Source: Pomphorhynchus laevis (lineage: Eukaryota; Acanthocephala; Palaeacanthocephala; Echinorhynchida; Pomphorhynchidae). From it: 64,000 nucleotides of DNA. The stretch is taken from the NCBI GenBank assembly GCA_012934845.2, contig WNNJ02003115.1:51568-115567 (forward strand). Direction: 5' to 3'. Below are positions 33,706 to 51,836 of this stretch, piece after piece. The notes beneath the pieces were generated by a model. That model was not told the DNA's origin. It saw nothing but the letters and a program-made list of their open reading frames with translations, and ran no database searches. Numbering within the stretch: the first letter of the stretch is position 1; every line of letters begins with the position of its first letter. The position numbers were made by a program, and so were the translations under genes.

Positions 33706-36578
33706 TCGATCTCGCTCCTAAGCATACTTTTCGTCTTAGTCTATTCAATACTCGCTCCATTCTTCATAAAGCTGATATGCTTCTCGATATCTTCGATCAA
33801 TTATCTATCGATATTCTCTGCATTACCGAATCCTGGCACACTGACTCCGACGATCTTGCTATTCGTCGTCTATGTCGCTCTGGTTGTTCTCTAGTTGAAT
33901 CAGCTCGTCAAATTACATCTCATACATCTACTGCGTCTAACCATGGCGGTATTGTTGCCATTGCTCGTCACCCAATGTCTTTACGTAAAATCAACGTTAA
34001 CATCCGTTACACCTCGTTCGAATTACTCATATGCAGATTATCAACGCCTTTCCCTCTGGAACTTGTGATTGTATACCGTCCAGGTTCAGTTGCCCCATCA
34101 CGTATCTTCTTTAACGACCTTGCAGATCTAATGTCTCACTGTTCATTGTCTTATACTCCTTCTTTTGTTCTCGGTGACTTTAACATTCGTCTTGATCGCC
34201 CGTCTGACTCTGACTCTATCACTTTAACTAATCTTTTTTCTGATTTTAACTATAAATTACTTTCAACAAGCCCAACTCATATTCTCGGCGGTGCTCTCGA
34301 CATCATTGCTGTTCCTAACTGCTTCAATGACTATACCTCCTTGTCAATTACTGATCCTGGTTTGTCCGATCATTTCCTTGTCACTCTTACTCTTACTCGT
34401 CCCCATCCTCCTTCTCCGCCTTTACCATTATCTACACCAAGTCGACCCTGGAAGCTTCTCGATATCCCTATTCTCTGCACAGCCTTACTCAATTCTTCAC
34501 TCTTTTCACTTCCTCTTAACTATCTCTCTCCCGATGATCTCTGCATTCTGTTTGATTCTGAACTTACGTCGATCCTCAATAACCTTCTACCTAGTCGACT
34601 TCGACGTTCCCAGCGCTTGCGCCATGCTCCCTGGTTCGATTCTGACTGTAGTCTTTCTAAGCGTCGACTCCGTCACTCTTTTCGTATGTATAAACGCTTT
34701 CTTAAACGTTCACCCAACTCACTCCCTCCAAATCTTCGTGATTCCTACTTTTCTCAACGCCGTTCACATCTCATTCTTATACGTACTAAACGTACTCTCT
34801 TTTGGCGAAATCAACTCGAGTCATCTTCCAACTCGAAATCTCATTGGAAAATCTTAAACTCAATTCTTTCACGATCATCTACCCCTTGTAATATAAATCC
34901 TGATGAATTTTCTTCTTATCTACAAACTAAGCTATCTAATTTACTTTCCCTACTACCCATAGCCCCCTTGTACCCACTCTTATCTTTAAATACTTCCCTC
35001 CCAGAACTATTCCACCTTCTTCCCGTTTCGTCTGATGAAGTTTCTTCGGTTCTGCTGTCATTACCTAATAAAACCTCTCCTTCTGACCCAATTCCCACTC
35101 ACTTGCTTAAAAATATCTGCACTTTTATCTTACCCTTCCTAACCACATTGTTCAACTCGTCCATCCGTAGCCGTACATTTCCTTCCATCTGGAAATGCGC
35201 CACTGTTCGTCCTATCATCAAAAAGCAATCTCTCGACTCTTCACTACCATCTTCGTACCGTCCAATCTCACTTCTCCCAACCCTCTCTAAACTCCTTGAG
35301 CGTCTCGTTCTTAAGCAAGTTAATACATATCTCTATTCCTCTAACTTATTTCCTCCCTTCCAAGCCGCTTTTCGCTCTAATTACTCTACCGAAATTGCAT
35401 GTCTTAAAGTTTATAACGACTTACTCATATCGCGCGATCATAAATTATGTAGTGTCATAGTTTCTCTTGATCTATCGTCTGCTTTTGACATCGTCGATCA
35501 CTCGATTCTTCTCCATCGCCTTCGTCATGATTATGGCTTCTCTTTACCCACTGTATCATGGTTTTCTTCATATCTATCAAACCGTACATTTCGCGTATAT
35601 TCTAACTCTTCTCTCTCCCATCCTTCGTCCATTCCGTCCGGTGTTCCGCAAGGCTCCGTATTAGGCCCTATACTTTTCTCTCTTCTTCTTGGTGATTTGT
35701 CTTCGATTTCTCATAAATTTAACTTCCATGTTATGCAATATGCTGATGACATTCTCATCTATGCTCATGCACCTGTTTATCGTATTCACGATCTTAGTGT
35801 TTCTGCTTTCCACTGTCTTGTCTCAATTTCCAATCATCTTTCTTCCCTTCGCCTTTCTCTGAATCCTGATAAATCTAAAATTATGTGGATCCTACCTCGA
35901 CGCCTCGGCTTCGAACCTCCCTCCGTATCATTAAATTCTACAATTCTTCCTATCGTTGATAATCTCGTTTTCCTAGGCTTCCATTTTGACAACCGACTTT
36001 CACTTAAACCTTTCGTTAGAGATAAAGTACGCTCATCTACCTTGATACTCCGCAACCTCCGTCAAGTTCGTAGATTGATCGATTTCCTTTCTTGTATGAC
36101 TTTCATATCATCTCTCCTTTTTTCTAGACTCGATTATTGTCTTAGTCTATTTTCCAACTCACCTAAATCCACTCTTCTTCCCCTACAACGCATCGTCAAC
36201 GCAGCTGTCCGAATTCTCCTCCGTCTTCGTCGTTTTGATCACACATCCTACCATCTTGCTTCTCTCGATTTGCCTACAATTTATTGTCGTGTTCAAATTC
36301 GTCTTCTTATCGTTGCTTTCCGCCTTGTAACTTTTCATACCCCTTCATTTCTCAACCTTCCTTTTCTTGATAATTCCCGTCCTGTTTACTGTTCCTTGCG
36401 TTCCTGTAATTCCCTTCTTTTACATGTCCCAAACTACTTTACCTCCTTTGGACTCCGCTCCTTCCTGGTGGCTGCTCCTCTATCGTGGAATCATCTGCCC
36501 ATTCATATACACCAATCAACTTCCCTGCAGTGCTTCAAACGACAAATCCGATCCCATTTTAACAATTTAACTGCTTGA
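33669..36578 (+). CDS. LINE A5 ORF2: intact 969-aa endonuclease/reverse transcriptase
   Basis: An uninterrupted frame with ATG at 33669. Residues 1-240 are an APE-type endonuclease: LFNTRS (Asn27), CITESW (Glu54), NHGGIVAIAR, VIVYRPGS, VLGDFNIRLD (169-174) and LSDHFLV (Asp234, His235). The RT follows: SYRPISLLPTLSKLLERL, SLDLSSAFD (Asp601), GVPQGSVLGPILF (from 658) and YADDILIY (691-698). A C-terminal domain contains LLRLRRFDHTS. All expected catalytic residues are present. The protein should nick target DNA and reverse-transcribe element RNA at the nick. Length and domain order fit CR1-type ORF2. This is the best candidate in the window for a recently active element. The 3' end is at about 36660, with a hairpin and (TTA)n tail. 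Confidence 0.95.
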   Translation: MASHLSPLSSSLVDLAPKHTFRLSLFNTRSILHKADMLLDIFDQLSIDILCITESWHTDSDDLAIRRLCRSGCSLVESARQITSHTSTASNHGGIVAIARHPMSLRKINVNIRYTSFELLICRLSTPFPLELVIVYRPGSVAPSRIFFNDLADLMSHCSLSYTPSFVLGDFNIRLDRPSDSDSITLTNLFSDFNYKLLSTSPTHILGGALDIIAVPNCFNDYTSLSITDPGLSDHFLVTLTLTRPHPPSPPLPLSTPSRPWKLLDIPILCTALLNSSLFSLPLNYLSPDDLCILFDSELTSILNNLLPSRLRRSQRLRHAPWFDSDCSLSKRRLRHSFRMYKRFLKRSPNSLPPNLRDSYFSQRRSHLILIRTKRTLFWRNQLESSSNSKSHWKILNSILSRSSTPCNINPDEFSSYLQTKLSNLLSLLPIAPLYPLLSLNTSLPELFHLLPVSSDEVSSVLLSLPNKTSPSDPIPTHLLKNICTFILPFLTTLFNSSIRSRTFPSIWKCATVRPIIKKQSLDSSLPSSYRPISLLPTLSKLLERLVLKQVNTYLYSSNLFPPFQAAFRSNYSTEIACLKVYNDLLISRDHKLCSVIVSLDLSSAFDIVDHSILLHRLRHDYGFSLPTVSWFSSYLSNRTFRVYSNSSLSHPSSIPSGVPQGSVLGPILFSLLLGDLSSISHKFNFHVMQYADDILIYAHAPVYRIHDLSVSAFHCLVSISNHLSSLRLSLNPDKSKIMWILPRRLGFEPPSVSLNSTILPIVDNLVFLGFHFDNRLSLKPFVRDKVRSSTLILRNLRQVRRLIDFLSCMTFISSLLFSRLDYCLSLFSNSPKSTLLPLQRIVNAAVRILLRLRRFDHTSYHLASLDLPTIYCRVQIRLLIVAFRLVTFHTPSFLNLPFLDNSRPVYCSLRSCNSLLLHVPNYFTSFGLRSFLVAAPLSWNHLPIHIHQSTSLQCFKRQIRSHFNNLTA

Positions 36579-36607
36579 CTTTCTCATTTTTGTTTGTGGA
36601 CTTGTAA

Positions 36608-36624
36608 GCGTACAGCTTGTACGC
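36608..36624 (+). other. 3'-terminal hairpin of LINE A5
   Basis: GCGTAC-AGCTT-GTACGC followed by ATTTGCCACATTAAATAAAT and a (TTA)n-like tail. Family B has GCGTGC/GCACGC at the same place, a paired A-T to G-C replacement, which supports a selected RNA stem. Confidence 0.8.
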
Positions 36625-36662
36625 ATTTGCCACATTAAATAAATTTGTATTATTATTATAGA

Positions 36663-37365
36663 TTCTTCACCTCAAGTAAATATTATTGATAATACTTACC
36701 GAACTCTACTCACGTCATGATCAATACGTAGCTGCGGCTCCGAAGAGTTAGATTCCGGTATATTAGCAAAGATTACGCACCGATCTCGGTTTTCGCCACG
36801 CATTCGCGCATTAATATCTAGCGGTTGTGTTAATGGTTCTTTATTCTGGCCGTTTCCTGTTTTATGTACGGAAAATTCTCCGACATTTGCAACCATCACT
36901 GACGATTTAGACATTGAATTAATATCCCTAGAATGATCTTTACAGTTGGATCCACCAAGTTTGGAATCAAGTTGAAAATTTTGTTGACCAATACTGGATG
37001 AACTTCGAAATCCATCATGCAATCCCTTATTTCGAGTCTCTTGTTGTGAACATTCACAATTGACCCACTGGAATGAACAGTTGAATTTGATAAAACAGGA
37101 GTGCTGTTATTGAATGTATTTGTTGATGCATCTTTGGAATTCATGTGGCACTGGCAATGATCTATATTTTGAACTGCTTTTTTTAAAACACTTATTTCCT
37201 CGTCTAGTGATTGAATGCGTAGGGAAGCGCAAAATCCACACATAAATGACCCACAAGAATTATCATTTGAATCAGTAGCGATTGTAATAGTCGACCAGTG
37301 TCGACAGTCATCAGAGTCACACTGTACTTGATAACTTGTAGATTTAACCTTCTTGTTCTTCATAA
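36663..37365 (-). pseudogene. LINE E ORF1, 5' part, separated by the A5 insertion
   Basis: The probable start is ATG at 37363-37361 (MKNKKVK), upstream of the PHD-like motif YQVQCDSDDCRHWSTI and FMCGFCASLR. A coiled-coil-like stretch follows (SLDEEISVLKKAVQNI). A frameshift near 37022 moves to a second frame ending RCVIFANIPESNSSEPQL and DHDVSRVR, the first strand of the RRM-like domain, then TAA. The rest of that domain starts at 32234 on the other side of A5. Frame and spacing agree with LINE D ORF1, showing that both pieces belong to one element. Confidence 0.8.
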
Positions 37366-37924
37366 CAGTACGAAAACAATTGTGTATATTAATTGTAAGA
37401 ACTTTAATAACCAATAATTTTTTTAAATGATGAGTGAAAGTACGAAAAGATGGATGAGATAATTCATTTCTGTGAAGTATGTTTGGATAAACATCCGATC
37501 GTGCATTAAAGAGGTACGAGGAGGTATCTACCGAAGGGTTAGACAACGTGGACAGATCTATTTAGTCTGATATACTAATGATATAAATTATTAGAATCAT
37601 TAGTAGCTAAATGTTCTGATATTATAATAATATAATTTTTTAAAGGAAAATATTTTTAAATTTTATTTTATAATTTACAATGAAAAACATCTTGAAGATG
37701 CTTTAACATTGTACTATTGTTTGCTAAATTGAGAAATATTTAGAACAAGAACATTTTTAGGTCACTATAACACCGATTTTTGCGACATACAAATTATTTA
37801 AAGTACCGAGCTAAATTATTTAATTTGAAGGTTATATCCACCAAAGTATTACTTTTCAGTATTTTAATCGATCAAATAAATCTGTTATCGTTAAAAATAT
37901 AAACGTGTAAATTGAAATAATCTT
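37366..37924. other. LINE E 5' leader and AT-rich spacer
   Basis: The part next to 37366 is probably the 5' leader of LINE E. The rest is AT-rich up to the point where Gypsy similarity begins. No gene or regulatory motif stands out. Confidence 0.35.
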
Positions 37925-38463
37925 ATCTTGTATGGGAAACTAAGTCCTGATACTGAGCGGTTGCTACCCTTGACACAGTTACCTGATCCTACTTCAGTTA
38001 ATTCACTCAAGAGAACCTTGGACCTACTTTCGTACTACAGCAACTGGATATATAATTATTCCTCAAAGATACATCAGCTACTCGATGTCAAATCTTTTCC
38101 ATTAGATTTAGTCAAATTCATTGCTTCCGAAAGCTGATAGATAAAATCAGCAATGCAGCCATGACAGCTATAGACGACGATCTGCATTTTACTGTTGAGA
38201 CAGATGCCTCTGGTTGTGCGTTAGCAGCAGTTCTCTCACAGTGTAAAATACCTGTGACTTTTTTCTCCCGTTCATTAACGAAGTTCGAGCAATGTCAGTC
38301 GTCAATTGAGCTTGAAGCAGCGGCAATAATTGAGTCAATACGTAAATGGAAGGATCTCTTAATGGGAAGGAAATTCACGATTGTTACAGATCAAAATGCG
38401 ATTTCGTTTATCTTCAATAATTCTGGGAAATGTCGAGCCAAAAACGACAAACTGTTGCGTTGA
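37925..38463 (+). pseudogene. Ty3/Gypsy remnant G2, RT thumb and RNase H
   Basis: KLSPDTERLLPLTQLPDP and LKRTLDLLSYYSNWIYNYS (RT/RNase H connection) are followed after a stop near 38137 by the RNase H frame 38161-38463. That frame has FTVETDASGCALAAVLSQ (first catalytic Asp), VTFFSRSLTKFEQCQSSIE (catalytic Glu region), AAAIIESIRKWKDLLMGRKF and IVTDQNAISFIF. It ends at a TGA where G1 has a matching stop-riddled continuation. Gag, protease and most of the RT are missing upstream. Confidence 0.85.
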
Positions 38464-39300
38464 AAATTAGAACTATCAAGTTATTGGTACGAAATCAAAT
38501 TCAGGCCAGGGAAAATTAACACTGTGGCCGACGCTATATCCCGTCCATGTTGCGCCATGAATTGTATCTATCTTAAAGATCTACATGATACATTATGCCA
38601 TCCCGGAACAGCACGTTTAAATTATTTTGTTAAACAGAAGAATCTTCCGTTCTCAATCGAGGAGATAAAACGAGTGTGTGCTCAGTGTTCCGTGTGCTCT
38701 CAACTGAAACCTTCGTTCTCTCGCCCAAGGCAGATGCCCTTGATCACTGCTAGAAGAGCATTCGAACAGCTATCTATTGACTTTGTCGGGCCTAAACCCT
38801 CAATAGACGATGATAAATACTGATTAGTGATCATCGACGAATATTCGAGATACCTTTTTGTATACCCCTGTCCAGACGTCTCCACAAGAATAGTTATACA
38901 ATGTCTACAGAATTTGTTTTCTATTTTAGGTGCTCCCAAGGCCATCCATTCAGATAAAGGCGATCAGTTCACATCAAAAGAATTTCGAGAATTTCTATGG
39001 AGTCACGGTACGGTTATCACTCACATTACTCCTTATCATCCGATTGGTAATGGACAATGTGAAAGACTGAATGGAGTAATCTAAAAAACGATTCTATTAG
39101 CTCTTCGATCCAGAGAGCTTCCTGAATCTAAATGTAAAACCGTACTGGAGGTAGCGTTACACTCAATACGCTCACTATTATGTACGTCTACGAACACGAC
39201 GCCCCACGACTGTTTGTTCAACTATCCCAGAAAATCGTTCAATGCGTATTTCATTCCAGGCTGGTTAATTTTACGGAATTTCGTACGCTAATCGAAATCG
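38464..39300 (+). pseudogene. G2 integrase
   Basis: After YEIKFRPGKINTVADAISR comes the HHCC zinc domain (LHDTLCHPGTARLNYF, CAQCSVCSQLKPSF). The DDE core follows: QLSIDFVGPKP (Asp), TGA stop at 38821, VIIDEYSRYLFVYPC, LGAPKAIHSDKGDQFTS (Asp) and YHPIGNGQCERLNGVI (Glu). It ends in TAA at 39082. Beyond, ALRSRELPESK, VALHSIRSLLCTSTNTTPH and NYPRKSFNAYF remain readable. The catalytic triad is present but at least two stops break the frame. The order RNase H then integrase is that of Ty3/Gypsy, not Copia. Confidence 0.85.
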
Positions 39301-39765
39301 AACCCTCTGGTTGTTAAAGTAAAGATAATCAGCTCAACGCCAAACTATGCAAGAATCCGACATCCCAATGGAAAGGAAGCAACTGTATCAACGTCCGATC
39401 TTGCTCGTCCGCACGACTCTCCAATTACAAATGGCACTGATGACAAAACGGTATCTGATTCATCAAATAGATCAATCGAATCTAGCTATAATGTCGAACT
39501 CTCTTACGAAAGTTATCCAAATCATAACGTGCAAGATAACCATTCGATGGAAGACAAAACTGTATCTGATTCAACAAAAAACTCAATCAAATCTAGTCAT
39601 AATGTTGAACTCTCTTACGAAATCGATTCGAACGATAACTCGCATGATAACCACTCGAAAGAAGAAAAACAAACGCAAAGCAACGACGAAAACGAGAACC
39701 TGTTCAAATTAATTCCTGGCCGTACTTCTCGAGGACGGACCATAAAGAAAAGAAGATGGTCCTGA
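39300..39765 (+). pseudogene. G2 polyprotein C-terminus with a 37-residue tandem duplication
   Basis: VKIISSTPNYARIRHPNGKE is the post-integrase beta-barrel region common in Gypsy elements. A 111-nt segment is then tandemly repeated: DKTVSDSSN..NVELSYES (from 39442) and DKTVSDSTK..NVELSYEI (from 39553). The last frame ends GRTSRGRTIKKRRWS, a basic Arg/Lys tail, at a TGA directly before the polypurine tract. Confidence 0.75.
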
Positions 39766-39775
39766 TTTCCATTAC

Positions 39776-39926
39776 GAGGGGATAATGTACTATCTGTTAC
39801 TTACGAATTTACCGCTTGACTACTTCCATTATTTCATTAACTTATGCTGTTTTAAGATTGTTGAATAAAACCATTTACGTGGAGATTCTCATAACAAACA
39901 AGGCGGGTAATTCCTGTACGACAACA
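39776..39926 (+). mobile_element. G2 polypurine tract and probable short 3' LTR
   Basis: GAGGGGATAA (39776-39785) directly precedes TGTACTATCTG (from 39786), the expected PPT/LTR boundary. AATAAA lies at 39864-39869. A plausible end is ACA at about 39926, giving roughly 140 bp. No 5' LTR is in the window, so the right border is a guess. Confidence 0.55.
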
Positions 39927-40047
39927 CGCAATGTGTAACGCATGTCATTCACTTGATTTGTGTTTTTTGTTACAAATATTTGAAACAATATTCGTTGGTA
40001 AATATATTTTTACGAGATAGTAGATTTACAGGGATAATGAATCTGTA

Positions 40048-40545
40048 ATGCTATTAAATGACATCATATTAGAAGCACAAATTGTTGAAAACTCCCCTGC
40101 GACGAAGAAAAACCTTAAGAGACTAGCAATCTCTACGCTCTACTCCATATTTGCCGCTGAACCACTCATTTCCTTCACAAGTCGAGTAAAATACCTGGGT
40201 TTCACCGTTTCGGTGAACTGGTCGGCGAAAGCTGACCTGGATAGACCCAAACGTATCCTGAAGAGAGCTAGGTTGGCTCTGAAACGGGCTCAGCATCTGT
40301 CGTTGAATGGGAAAACCCAGTTACGCCTTTGGGGTACCTGGGCTATCTCGGGATTAGTCTTCTTCTCAAGAGGACATCCCCCTGAGCAAAGTCTAAGGTT
40401 TCTTAAGCTCCTCGTCTCTTGTTTACCCAGCATCGTCCCCACCGATTGGATTCTTCAGTGGATGAAAGACCCCGGGTGGTTCAATCGGAAAGCGGCGTGT
40501 TGGATTGGTTTGGAGGCTCAGATCCCCATGAATTTGAGGCCTTAA
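40048..40545 (+). CDS. isolated GC-rich RT-thumb-like ORF, 165 aa
   Basis: An open frame starting ATG (MLLNDIILEAQIVE). From residue about 45 it reads RVKYLGFTVSVNW, then DLDRPKRILKRARLALKRAQ, SLNGKTQLRLWGTW and PTDWILQWMKDPGW. A YLGF/YLGV block followed by a helix of Arg/Lys and a TQLRL segment is typical just after the RT palm of retroelements (thumb). No palm motif (YADD) lies upstream in any frame. Composition is about half GC, unlike the AT-rich flanks and unlike families A-H. It may be a fragment of another retroelement or horizontally acquired DNA. The product is not recognised with confidence. It lies about 770 bp upstream of NACA on the same strand but nothing suggests a shared transcript. 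Confidence 0.45.
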   Translation: MLLNDIILEAQIVENSPATKKNLKRLAISTLYSIFAAEPLISFTSRVKYLGFTVSVNWSAKADLDRPKRILKRARLALKRAQHLSLNGKTQLRLWGTWAISGLVFFSRGHPPEQSLRFLKLLVSCLPSIVPTDWILQWMKDPGWFNRKAACWIGLEAQIPMNLRP

Positions 40546-41310
40546 AGCGTTGAGGACTATAGCAGAAGAAATAAGTTGTCTTATCTACTGGCTAAATTAA
40601 CTATAATCTCTTTTTGACCTTATTTATATTTATTGTTGTCTTTTTAGTAAGAAAATTTTTATTATTGAAAACTCTATCAAGTCACTTCAAGTTTTTACTA
40701 TTGCTAGAGCTATCTTTTAGAGAATCGAAGCTTTCAAAAGTGGATGATGATTTTAATCATAACCTATTTTTTGATTAGCTTTCGTCATTTCGATAGTCCA
40801 CTATAACTACGTAGTGTTAAGAGCTGAGTTTTATACATGTAACAATACGTTTGTAACCATGTCGCAGTATACCATGTTCGATTAGATAACCCAATTAAAA
40901 ATATGCGTTTTGCGTATGGCGAAGCGTTTTATTTAACTTCAACCCGTAATTCAGCAAATCTTATAGAAGTTATGGTGTCTATTATTTTACTAAAAGCTAT
41001 TAAAGTTATATATTATAATAAAAGTGTTGTGATGTGATTTTATGTGGATATTGTTTTATGGGACGATTTTTATCGTGTAAACTTGATATAAAATGAAATT
41101 CTTTAAAAAATAAAATTTTTAAATTTTAATAATTTTTAAAATTAAAGTTCGCGTTTTCATCTAAGGTGTTACATCAATATTCATTTTGAATGCTATCAAT
41201 GATTGATAGTATAAGCAGAATCAATTATTTCGTTTTTAATTTAAACTTGCAATGAGCTATTCGTAGAACCAAATATTTCAATTTTACTAATATGTTCAAC
41301 AAAATTATAG
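40546..41310. other. NACA upstream region
   Basis: No gene. The promoter and any 5' untranslated exon of NACA probably lie here or further upstream. The 30 bases before the start codon (TTTTACTAATATGTTCAACA, then AAATTATAG) look like a branch site and 3' splice acceptor, so a 5'-UTR intron or a spliced-leader acceptor is likely. Confidence 0.4.
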
Positions 41311-49796
<8,486 letters not shown>

Positions 49797-49839
49797 AGAG
49801 AGCTTAGAATAATCAGTGAATACGAGCCAGACTTTTCTC

Positions 49840-49845
49840 AATAAA
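49840..49845 (+). terminator. NACA polyadenylation signal
   Basis: AATAAA 44 nt after the stop codon, followed by a T-rich stretch. It is the first such signal downstream and fits a short 3' UTR. Confidence 0.65.
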
Positions 49846-49849
49846 TTTT

Positions 49850-50780
49850 AAAATTCGTTGCTTACTTTATTTTGAACAAAATTAGGATAAGTTACAATTC
49901 ATTTTTCTTTAAAGATGAGCCTCTTATTTATAATTTTGTAAAGTATTTACAAAACCTTGAAAGGCTATTCCTTTTTGAAATTTTTCAAACTTTGATTCTG
50001 CGAAAGGGTTAATTCTCTATAAAGATCAGTGTTCATATGCAGTTTGAAGTGAACAATCGAAGTTGCTTAGTCGAATTATTTACAACTTTTTGTAAATAAT
50101 TTGAAATACTTTTTGAAAATATCATCAAATTAAATTGATGGCTTCATTATAATTGGTAGCTTTAGTATAATTGACAGATTTTACCAAAATCCGAGTTTTT
50201 TTATTATAACTAAACTATTGCCACAGATAAAGGGTCTTGTAGTTTCCTTACAACATAACGAACCTTATAATAAATGAAGGTTTCCTTCTCATCTAGAAAA
50301 TTAATTGGAACTGTCAGATTCGGCTCTTTTCCAAATTACCAAAACTTAAAATCCTTGCAATAAATGAAGGTTTCCTTCTCATCTTGAAAAATTAATTGGA
50401 TTAATTAAAAATTAATTAATCAGATTTGGCCGTTTATAATGGCTTACTGGTACTTCCGTTAAATTGAAATGAAATACTCAACTGTTTCGAAGCGAAAAGC
50501 TGAATTTGCATATCAAAGATTTTTCAATTTTGTGAGGAGGGTTCTATTATTTTTACTTCAGCTTTAGGTAAATTTGATAGAACCCAAAGGTTTGCAAAAC
50601 AACTAGAAACCTGAGCTGTACTGGCAACCGTGCAATCCGCTTGCAAGATCTTTGTCGGTCTAAACTAGCGATATCGATTAGCTAAAATGATATCAAAAAT
50701 TGACATTGTCGGTTCAAAATAACATTCAATTTATATGTATCTACTAGGAATTCAATAATAATGACTTTGATCTATAGCTT
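49850..50780. other. NACA downstream spacer
   Basis: No gene. ATAAATGAAGGTTTCCTTCT followed by CATCT(A/T)GAAAA is repeated at 50269-50308 and 50359-50400. Confidence 0.45.
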
Positions 50781-50788
50781 GCAATTTA

Positions 50789-51836
50789 CTATTTAGACCA
50801 ACAGACTTCGGGTCTGTATCTCAAACTACATCGGATCTGTATCTTGGCCGGATTCTCAATATAGTACATACCATTAATAATAGATGGAGATAGTAAGAGA
50901 TAATCAAACGGAATAATGATATCGAACTCAAGAATAAAATTTTCGAAACGTTCACCAAGAAAATAATCCTGTGTAATCAGCAACACCGAGAATAACCTTT
51001 AATTCTTATACGTTAAGTATAAAGATTAAATAATACTAAATATTAAATATTATTAATATATTAATAAATAATACGTAATACTCTATCATTTCATATGACA
51101 AATCTAGACTCTTTATTTACAAATTTAAGAATTTTCAATTTTAGACGGAGGGCTCTGTATGGTTTAACTTCATATTTAGATAATCGGGTTGAACGTGAGC
51201 GTCTGCGAAGCAAGTGGAAGAATTGAGCTTTATGAGTCATAAAACCATGAACTAATTGCTCATAAAGGCAAGCCGTCACCCATACAGAATGTGATAACGA
51301 CTTAAATGCATACAATCCGCTTGACATCATTCTTCTTCGAATCTATATTTATTTCTTTGCTTATTCCAGGATAAAATATGTTTCGTCAGTATCTAGGGGT
51401 ATGTTAACGACGAAAATAATATATCTTGCCCGGTGAGCTGATTTACTAATAGAAATTACAATAATGTCGACAGACAAATTATCCTTACAAGATTTTACAT
51501 CATCGATCCGTTTTTTCTACTTTCTAACTAACTGAGGGAAAACATTTCATAGCTACATTAGCACAAGCATGATTGATACCTCTAATTCCTGCATTCTTTG
51601 TCTGTGTAACTTTACCTTCAATTCCAGTAAATTTCAGTTGAAGGCTGTCGTTATATACTTTCAGGGGTTTTATGAAACTTTCTCCGTAGACTTGATTTCG
51701 GTAGCATCGCAATAAAAAACAAACAACTGATTTTGCCAAAAAACTTAGGAACAATTTCAATAACCACACTTTGACAAAGACTGGACATCTCTGGATAAAT
51801 TATCAAATGCTCCATTCCATATTGCAAAGGTAACAC
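50789..51836 (-). pseudogene. possible decayed coding island
   Basis: Three minus-strand frames, less AT-rich than their surroundings, follow each other: 51836-51524 in two frames (ending TKNAGIRGINHACANVAMKC), 51330-51091 (YAFKSLSHSVWVTACLYEQL, then VHGFMTHKAQFFHLLRR) and 50986-50789. GI.G.N.AC.N....C resembles the Cys box of ubiquitin-specific-protease-like domains, but a single short match with a changed context is weak. It could be a relic of a transposon or captured gene. The product is not assigned. Confidence 0.25.
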
